Assembly (NCBI GenBank): GCA_032433595.1
Contig: JASWJB010000369.1
Span: forward strand, 1-38,699
Length of the DNA stretch: 38,699 nucleotides
Source of the DNA: Conoideocrella luteorostrata
Lineage: Eukaryota; Ascomycota; Sordariomycetes; Hypocreales; Clavicipitaceae
Reading direction: 5' to 3'
Shown in pieces: positions 31,923 to 38,699 of this stretch (its first letter is position 1; each line of letters starts with the position of its first letter). A model generated the notes under the pieces. That model ran no database searches and had not been told where the DNA came from. It was given only the letters and a program-made list of their open reading frames with translations. The translations under genes and the position numbers were made by a program.

Positions 31923-32161
31923 GGTACAGGTTGCTTCGAGTTTTCATTTGGGCTTATAGACCTAAATCTATCATGCCGTGAAATCTGGATCATTCCACCT
32001 GTTACCGCAGCACTTTTTCCTAGGCTTGACATCTCTAGAGGTGCCTTGCACTCGAATTTATCGAAGTGCGGATAGTTACAACCTTCCAAATGAAAAAATC
32101 TGCAGTCACACGTCTCAACACAGCGTAGTTTTCTCTTCGCAAAGCTAGCCGACGCAGCCAT
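31919..32161 (-). CDS. Possible small cysteine-rich protein
   Basis: An ATG at 32161 opens an 80-residue frame with clustered cysteines (CVETCDCRFFHLEGC, then a fifth Cys in KFECKAP). The frame is also open upstream to about 32232, where TTGCAG could be an intron acceptor, but no upstream exon or signal peptide was found. It overlaps the last four bases of the subtilase gene on the other strand. I do not recognise it; it may be a C-terminal exon of an unseen gene or chance. Confidence 0.3.
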   Translation of the reverse strand: MAASASFAKRKLRCVETCDCRFFHLEGCNYPHFDKFECKAPLEMSSLGKSAAVTGGMIQISRHDRFRSISPNENSKQPVP

Positions 32162-32239
32162 CGCCTTCGTAATCAGCAGTCTGATGGGCTGCTTGGGAAG
32201 AACCGGTAGAGACGGCGACGGAAAACTGCAATAGACGAA

Positions 32240-34683
32240 AGCTTTATATTGACAGAGTAAAATATTTGAGAGACGGTGTTATATATTGAGATTGCAAGCA
32301 AGTTTTGTTGTCCCAGTCACATAGATTTATCACTCGCACCCAGAAAATACACTTCCGGCCCAGGCCAAGTGAGGAAATGCCGGCAATATAGTTGCTGTGG
32401 ACGCCATCCGTATATGATAAGTGTTGGTACAACTTTTCCCCTTTCATGATGGCTTCTCTCCCGTCAAGGCACGCGGATAGGCACGTAGGCACGTCACGTG
32501 ATCATCCTGGCCCGCCTCTTATATGCGGCGCGGCCATAGATATTGTTCTTCTTCTCTTCCTTTGATAGGCATCAGAGACCATATGAATTGAATTGTTTTG
32601 CAATATTGTCTTGTTTCACCTTCCGGTATCGATACCCTCGTTACCCGAAGCCTTGTGCTTCCTATAAAGAGATACGGCGTTTTTCCGGTATCTCTGGTAC
32701 AATGCTAGTGCAGCCGACGAATGCCTTACTATGTGAGTAGTTACAGTCATTTCATTCAATAGAATCGTTCTTGTATTTCTATCTACATGGCGAGGAATGA
32801 GACACCACCACCCCACCACCCTCAACATACAGACATTCTTGCTTTTAGCCAGCCAAATACAGGGTAGAATTGGTCAAATCAGACAGCTGTAGTTATATAG
32901 AATCATATTAGTCGGCACCTTCCCAGGTGCCGCAATTCCTGTGACATGACGGATGATTTCCAGGCAAGACGTGGAGCGTGTACTATCTAAAATTTAAGCA
33001 GGCTAAACAGAAATTTCCTTATTAACACTAAGTCCGTAGCCTTATATAATTTGTCGACCCAAAACGCATACCCAAAACTCACATATGCTGGAGTCTGACA
33101 CACAACCAGCAACGCTCCGTATACTTCGTGAAAAGCTCTCGCGGAGATCTTCCTTAATTCGTATTGACCTTCCTCTTGCCGAGATCAAATGGTCTCAGAA
33201 GTCGCTCAACGGTTATTGAGCTACTGTACAATTTCTGTTGAACATAATAAGTAGAGATGTAAGGCACGTAACACACTTAATAAAACCTCGGGGGAAAACT
33301 TCGTGAATTTTTTGTCTATCTCCCTGTCTGTGTTCTGCAAAGGGCATGATCCCACTACTTATAGCTATAACGTTCTGACCAAATTGGTCAAGACCACAGC
33401 TCACGTGAATTCAATCCCGTCACCCTAGAGGATCTATTCCGCCCACATAATAACCACTATTAATTCAATCCAAAGTTATCGGGGAATGTCAGTGTATTTC
33501 ACCCATCTGTTGAACAAGACAGAGGAAGTCTTCGGAGATCCCAATGTTATCGAGAAGCTCTACATCCATCATCGGATTGGATGAGGCATTTTGTGCATTT
33601 GGCTCGTGCCCAAGCCGTTTGTGAGCTCACTGAGCTCGACCTCCGGCGAAAGTAACCTCTTGTGGCTCCAATTGGGTCTTCTACCGCCGCAGTTCACTAC
33701 TTGTGGCTTCGTCCCGTCCAGTTGCAGTGTCTGGAGACCCTGTTGTCTACCGTTGGATATTAATTCGGCGCGGAGATCCTACAGGTAACAAAGTTCTGAT
33801 CGTCTTGCTCAAGCCACTAGATTTCCTCAACATGCCAAGCCATTCAGGACTCTATGTGCCATGCCACGTCAAGTATGATAGGTGGCCGCGTCAGGAAAGA
33901 GAGCATTGGCTATGATCGGTCAATTAATGACAGCACCAAACATGAAGTCGACTTCGTAAGAGAGGGAAGCATCTGCAATAGAGTATAGTCGGCCAATCTC
34001 TGTATTTTGTCAAACAAGGAGTCAAATGGTGCATCCGTACCTAAAACGCTGTACTTGGACGTCAGAATACGAAGGATTTTCGCAGCGGATTTAATTCCTG
34101 CGGAGATGACAAGGCCTGTCTCGGCGAGGAGGTCGGTCCAATTTTCTGATAATCGCCCTGAAACCCAGCATGTCTAGTCTTTCCTTCATGATCGACAGAA
34201 TCAGAGGCTTGGATGCAAATATCACACACGACGAGAAGTCTGATGTCAGAGGGGCTAAATCGGCGTACTCAGTAATAATGAGAGCTAACTAGGAACAAGC
34301 ACCTATCTAGGAGCGTAAAGATCAGGAGGCTCTATACGGTGTACTGAGTTGATCACTCATATCCTAGCGAGCGCGCGCGATATTGCAGGTCCGTGCTTCC
34401 GACTTTATCTGTAAACGTCGTTCCTAAGGTCGGAACAGGCCGCGAAATCGGTCGATCAATCCTGTGGAGAACTTATTCGAATCTGTGGAGTCCGGAGCAG
34501 TTGTTTTCTTGGCAAAATACCGACGAAGCAGGGATCGGATATGTAACCCGAGGGAAGGGGCGCCACATATTTAGACGCAAGTATGCGACTAGCTCAATGA
34601 AGAAATATTCCCCCCTTTCGCCAACCAAAACCACAAACTAAAAATGATTCCCCACCCCACCGGACGGCAATGTTGCCACCCTT
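32240..34683. other. Long stretch with no intact gene
   Basis: A protein-like start at 33487 (MSVYFTHLLNKTEEVFGDPN) runs about 32 codons to a stop, and further protein-like pieces follow in other frames to about 33915. This suggests a decayed gene that I cannot identify. The remainder shows nothing beyond CACGTG at 32497 and scattered short frames. Confidence 0.35.
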
Positions 34684-35472
34684 TTACTCAACAACGTCGA
34701 ACTCGATGGTACCCCAGCCCTCAAAACTGCAAGTCCACCGGCCAGGTTTGTCCATCGCCATTGCCTGCAGACAGCTGCCAGGCATGATGACCTGACCCGG
34801 CAGAAACTCCACGTCGTACTCGGCCAGCCGGTTGACTAGCCAGGCAGTAGCCGCTAGCGGGTTGCCCAGTATGTTTTGCGTGTTGCCCGCCACAATCTCG
34901 GTGCCATTAAACTTCAGGACTCCTTTGGTGTCGTGTAGATTGAGGTTGGTAATCTGGCGCGGAGTGCCGCCCAGGATGATGCCGCCTTGTGAGCCGTTGT
35001 CGGCCAAGGTGTCCTCGAGACCGATGGCCCAGTCCTTGACGCGAGAGTCGATGATCTCAATAGCGGGGATGGCAAAGTCGATGGCGCGGACGACGTCGGC
35101 GATGGTCACATTGGGGCCTTTGAGGTGGCTCTTGAGGACAAAGGCGGGTTCCAGTTCGACATAGGGCTTGATAAACTTGCTCAGAGAGATCTTTTGGCCC
35201 TCATGCAGGAAGCCGCTTGCCAGGAGGAAGCCGTAGTCTGGATGGTCGAGGCCAAAAGCAGCCTGCATGACTTTGGCAATGTTGCCCAGCTTGTAGCCAA
35301 CAAGACGGTCGCCATTCTTTACGGCATTCTGGACGGTGATCCTCTGGACCTCGAAAGCGCCGTCGGTAGTAAGAGCAGGGTAGGTCTTTTTGGGAGGATC
35401 GATAGGAGTCCGACTAATTCGTGCCCTTTCCAGGGCGGCCGCAATATTGTTTAAATCTTGAGTGCTCATCAT
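34684..35472 (-). CDS. 2-keto-4-pentenoate hydratase / fumarylacetoacetate hydrolase-like protein
   Basis: A single exon of 262 residues from MMSTQDLNNIAAALERAR. The frame stays open upstream to an ATG at 35622, but the extra 50 residues are not family-like, so the internal double Met is chosen. Family features: GYKLGNIAKVMQAAFG near residue 60, the metal-binding E-x-E in PYVELEPAFVL, AIEIIDSRVKDW, ADNGSQGGIILGG and the C-terminal GNPLAATAWLVNRLAEYDVE followed by PGQVIMPGS. Relatives hydrate 2-hydroxypentadienoate or decarboxylate oxalocrotonate in meta-cleavage of aromatics, using Mg2+ or Mn2+. No other aromatic-degradation gene is nearby. It looks intact. Confidence 0.88.
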   Translation of the reverse strand: MMSTQDLNNIAAALERARISRTPIDPPKKTYPALTTDGAFEVQRITVQNAVKNGDRLVGYKLGNIAKVMQAAFGLDHPDYGFLLASGFLHEGQKISLSKFIKPYVELEPAFVLKSHLKGPNVTIADVVRAIDFAIPAIEIIDSRVKDWAIGLEDTLADNGSQGGIILGGTPRQITNLNLHDTKGVLKFNGTEIVAGNTQNILGNPLAATAWLVNRLAEYDVEFLPGQVIMPGSCLQAMAMDKPGRWTCSFEGWGTIEFDVVE

Positions 35473-36187
35473 CTGATCATGGGTGTGAGGAACGTAGAAT
35501 GTAAAGAGGTTTAAAATCGGGCAGCAATGATAAGTGGTTGTAGATGTCGCGTTGTGCAACTTTGTTTGTAACACGCCATGTGTAAAGTAAATATACACAA
35601 CTGTTAGCGCGACACAATTCAAAGCATTGATAGCCCATCTTATCTGTTCAGTTTCTGTGTTCTTGGAAAATCACATAGCGGGAGTTCCGACACAGCCGAT
35701 ACATGTCACCGCACCACGTTTACCTCGGACACGGCATCCGATGGAGCCGATTAGGAACTTCGAACCGAGACCCGCATTGTCTTGGTACTGCGCGTTCGAG
35801 GCAAGGTTGTTGCCGGCACCCTTGTCGACAATCAGACTTACAACGGGAAGCATGTAGGTGCAATGAATTCGACATACACTGAAGCGGAACCATTGTTGAG
35901 CTATGTCATCCCGGAAAGCCGTTAACACTCCGGGTTGCACAAAATAGCTGGGGGATTTTTAGACTGCGGGAGCTTGTACGGTGTGCATGCTCAACAATGT
36001 TATGGTAGATTGTAGCGAAAGACTAGTAGAATCTCACTTGATTAGGTTTCTACCCTACAATTGTCGCGTAGAACATACGCTGCTACATGGTATTGTTATG
36101 GAAACATTAGGAGGGTTATACTTTTGCTCCATAAGTGAACAGATGAGCGTTCCGACAGCAATATTATCTCACAAGAGTACTTTTTGA
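35473..36187. other. Upstream region of the hydratase-like gene
   Basis: An 89-residue minus-strand frame (35940-35671) is not recognised. No other feature is supported. Confidence 0.35.
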
Positions 36188-36380
36188 TGAGACCAGGATT
36201 ACTTCTCTCAGGAAGATCAGCGCCGTAGATTGCTAGGTTAGAGGGACCTGTTGGCAAAGGCGTCTGGCTGACCGCTGGAAGACCTAAAATCCGCAGGAAT
36301 CCAGAAGCCTTGAAAGCAGCGATAAGGGAAAGGGGTTCACCGTAGAAGTTAGCTAGCCACCACATCATAGGCATCGTCAA
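36188..36380 (-). repeat. Diverged direct repeat flanking the ribonuclease gene, copy 1
   Basis: On the minus strand this copy is open and encodes WWLANFYGEPLSLIAAF, then SNLAIYGADLPERSNPGLI. The same signatures, broken by stops, appear at 37393-37610 (YGEFLPF; LAIYGIDIPDS). The protein family is not recognised. The two copies have the same orientation and bracket the T1-type ribonuclease. Confidence 0.5.
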
Positions 36381-36605
36381 TCCTAATCCAATTCTTCAAG
36401 CATCATCAAATCTGTTTCCACTGCCTCGACAACGCTATCGTACTGAATGCAACACTTATAAACTATGAACCATGAGTTTATGTAGGCCACATTTCTTCAT
36501 AAAAAATATGAGCCTCGAATATTAGTACTCGTTCACTTTATCGCTTTGAAGAGGTTGTGGGTGATATATGTGAAGATTTCAAGGTTCAGTAGCGTTTACT
36601 ATCTA

Positions 36606-37191
36606 CTACATGCCGTCTGCACACTGTAGAAAGCCACCTTTTACCGCCCCAACATGGGTCATTAGGCCACAGAAGTACACTAATGGATGTCCATCCACGC
36701 CCTGCGCTGTGCCGTCATAATAGAAAACGACGCGCTCGTCACTATGCCTGTCATTGCTCTTCCCGCCATCGTATGGACGATTTCTCCTGAGGGGATACTC
36801 CCTCCGATTTTGGTCATGTTCTGGGCAATGGGCTGGGAAGTGGAGTTCAACACCCTTGCTATCATCGTTGTCAAACGGGTGAGGAAATTTCTTCTTGCCT
36901 CGGGTTTCTGGGGGACAGAGTAGGCCAAGGTTCACAGCGTGTTGCGCGGCGAGGTATATGTCGTGGCCAGTGTAAGTGGTTTCGCCACACGTGATGCTGT
37001 CGGTAGAGCTTGGGCCATCCCACTTGGGATATTGTCAACATGCGAAGAATCAGAAGAAATTACGGAGAGATACCTACATCAATGGGTGCGTTTGAGGGTT
37101 CCGCCCGCTGTTCGAATCGAGCACAGTCTTCGGCGGGAAGTGACCAAGTGACGCCAAGGAAAAGGAAAGCAGTAGCGATTGTGGGCTTTAT
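36606..37191 (-). CDS. T1/N1-type guanyl-specific ribonuclease, start codon not seen
   Basis: The main exon (37008-36606) carries the family's active-site signatures in order: FPHPF (His), REYPL (Glu), DERVVF (Arg) and LMTHVGA (His), with flanking cysteines suited to disulphides. A phase-compatible 55-bp intron (37063-37009) joins an upstream exon that encodes a hydrophobic leader (ATAFLFLGVTWS), so the product would be secreted. At the expected start the codon is ATA (37191-37189), and no in-frame ATG lies upstream. Either the gene has been silenced by a single transition, or the true first exon lies elsewhere. These enzymes cut RNA after guanosine. A related fungal group, the ribotoxins, uses the same fold, but the motifs here fit ordinary T1-like ribonucleases better. 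Confidence 0.65.
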
Positions 37192-37392
37192 AGTGACGAC
37201 GACCAGGACAGATGCTTGTATTGATTGAGAGGCTGTGCGGTTTGATTTGGACTATTGCCTAAAGATTCTAGGAGAAGTGAATCAGCTGCTGTTCCAAGGC
37301 ATGATATTTATACGTGGGCAGCGTTGGGCACCTCTGCTCGATGTGTGCCGATCGTCAGGCCAATGTGTTCACAATGAAGACACTCTAAATAA

Positions 37393-37610
37393 ACATCGTG
37401 GGATGAGACCAGTATTGCCATGAGAATTGATACTGTCAGGAATATCAATGCCGTAGATAGCTAGATTAGTGAGGGAATTATTGAACAACTGAACAAGCTA
37501 GTGTGCTAGCTACAGGAGGTTTTCAGCTGTGTAAGAATTCGTTGGATATCGAAGGAGTCTAATGGAAGTCGGCATTTTAGGCATAAAAGGAAGGAATTCT
37601 CCGTAGATTT
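37393..37610 (-). pseudogene. Diverged direct repeat flanking the ribonuclease gene, copy 2
   Basis: It resembles copy 1 at 36188-36380 (GATGAGACCAG then GCCGTAGAT and GCTAG in the same order) but is interrupted by several stops in the frame that is open in copy 1. It is probably a decayed paralogue of an unidentified protein-coding segment. Confidence 0.45.
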
Positions 37611-37639
37611 GGATGGCATAAGACATAAGACACCATCAA

Positions 37640-38573
37640 TTTCTTCCATTTCTTCCATTTTTCACTGAGTACAATTGCTCAATGAAACTGGCCTCCATAA
37701 CGCACCAAATACTGAGTAGCTCGGTGCTATTGCTGGAGAAAGTAAGCAGATCAGTAATAGTTTCGACTGCATCGTTGAACATCGAGATCTCGCTTCAGTT
37801 TATCCCTAGCTTTGGCCCCGATGGTCCATATATCCTCTCCCGGCGGTCGGCCACCGTCAGCACAGAGCCTGACGTTGCCAGGTCCATAGAAAGTAGCGAT
37901 TTGCTAATGCACAGCCATTCTATTACTGAATATAATTAATCATCTTAGCCTTTTTGCGACTACATTGACTTGGTAAATGAAGTTGCAATAAAAGTACTTG
38001 CTCCAAACAGTATCCGTGAGATGCCTTTTACCTGGGGATGGAAGTAGGCTCAAGGGTCAGAGGCACGTCTCTATTGATCAGCAATGTGCGTATTTGCACA
38101 ATAAGATTAGGCGTCAAATTAAGTACAGCAAACTTTATAGCTTCTGATTGGGGGGCGAACCCAACCTTCAGCGCGCCTTACTTAAAACTAGTCAAACGCA
38201 TAGGCATAATATGTCTTGTAAAAGTGAATTCGCCTAGTAAGATTTCCTGGAAGATATGCCAATGGTCTCTCCGCAGACGATCAATGTGGAATACAATGAT
38301 AGATATAGGGCACATTATTTGCGGATTTACTAGCATCTCCGCACCACAAGATCAATGATCGACATCTTCTCAGCCGCCACTCACGGCCTGATGACATCAT
38401 CGCCACTGTTCGCTCACTTCATCCTCTGATGCCTTTGGCCCAAGGCATGATGCGCCTCGGGTCCCTTTCAGGCATCGGCAGATTCATTCCGATTTTTCAT
38501 CCTACTTTCTTTCGGCTTCTTTCTGCTCGCTACCGCCTTTGGACCGTCTGCGTATCTCCCCAATCTCACTTGC
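37640..38573. other. Gene-free stretch before the terminal LTR
   Basis: Open frames at 37682-37939 and 38038-38358 (plus) have no recognisable domain. A near-palindrome (TGCCTTTGGCCCAAGGCA, near 38431) is present. Nothing else is supported. Confidence 0.35.
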
Positions 38574-38699
38574 TGTTGGAATGCCGCCAAGCACAATAGG
38601 AAGCACGGAGCCTATCACGTGGTCACCTTTAAGCCACGATATTTATACGCCGATATCGTGCCTTCCACGATGACTTCTTTCCTTCCTTCTTAGATAACC
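38574..38699 (+). mobile_element. Copia-type LTR, 5' end, cut by the window edge (copy D)
   Basis: It begins TGTTGGAATGCCGCCAAGC, contains ATCACGTGGTCACC and TATTTATACGCCGATATC, and is in the opposite orientation to copies A-C. The window ends inside the LTR, so it cannot be told whether a full-length element follows. Confidence 0.8.

Noticed and set aside
32480..32545. A fifth copia LTR copy, suggested by CACGTGATC near 32497
   Set aside because: Beyond the CACGTG hexamer the sequence does not align with the LTR, and TG..CA ends are missing.
35473..35622. 50-residue N-terminal extension of the hydratase-like protein
   Set aside because: It starts with an ATG but is not family-like, and the downstream double Met gives the normal length for the family.
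36680..36928. Plus-strand and second minus-strand frames over the ribonuclease exon as genes
   Set aside because: They are shadows of the ribonuclease frame, which alone has the ordered active-site motifs.

Overview
This window looks like accessory DNA from a filamentous ascomycete, most likely a Eurotiomycete of the Aspergillus/Penicillium kind. The evidence is short spliceosomal introns (about 45-180 bp, GT..AG), several fungus-specific protein architectures (hydrolase/STAND/ankyrin/SPRY, ankyrin-subtilase, stand-alone nucleoside phosphorylase, fungal O-methyltransferases), and dispersed, decayed repeats. Some repeat copies differ by CpA-to-TpA changes of the kind left by repeat-induced point mutation (RIP). 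I saw no tRNA or rRNA gene, no CRISPR array and no prokaryotic operon. Gene models were built by hand: splice sites were placed so that reading phase and family motifs agree. || Left third (1-12.3 kb) is rich in transposon scars. A small coiled-coil gene (91-1121, minus) is interrupted by a 466-bp element with 83-bp terminal direct repeats, a 4-bp target duplication and a tRNA-like promoter segment inside. A single copy of the terminal repeat lies at 6426-6509 with its own target duplication. Four copies of a Ty1/copia-type LTR lie at 1700-1906, 7549-7748, about 12196-12306 and 38574 to the window end. The copy at 7549 keeps a perfect 5-bp duplication. Two of these LTRs sit in broken genes, a GNAT acetyltransferase (6649-7548) and an MFS transporter (11633-12196). 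A large intronless UPF1-like helicase (2731-5793) and a nucleoside phosphorylase-like protein (9489-10904, minus) with a C-terminal duplicated motif appear intact. || Middle (12.4-31.9 kb) holds two divergent O-methyltransferase-fold genes (12406-14012 minus; 15210-16772 plus). The second has Arg where the catalytic His is expected. A ten-exon, 2,276-residue NLR-like gene follows (25108-17474, minus): degenerate alpha/beta hydrolase, degenerate NTPase, about 30 ankyrin repeats, SPRY. Next come a single-exon protein of unknown function (27487-26618, minus) and, divergent from it, a six-exon ankyrin-subtilisin protease (28378-31922, plus). Nucleoside phosphorylase, SesB-like hydrolase and subtilase are three effector-type domains known from fungal NLRs. 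Finding all three within about 22 kb suggests a self/non-self recognition or immunity neighbourhood; that joint role is inference. || Right end (32-38.7 kb) is sparse. It holds a 2-keto-4-pentenoate hydratase/fumarylacetoacetate hydrolase-like gene (35472-34684, minus) and a T1-type ribonuclease gene with no visible start codon (37191-36606, minus). The ribonuclease lies between two diverged copies of an unidentified repeat. The last 126 bp are the start of a copia LTR that may lead into a longer element outside the window.
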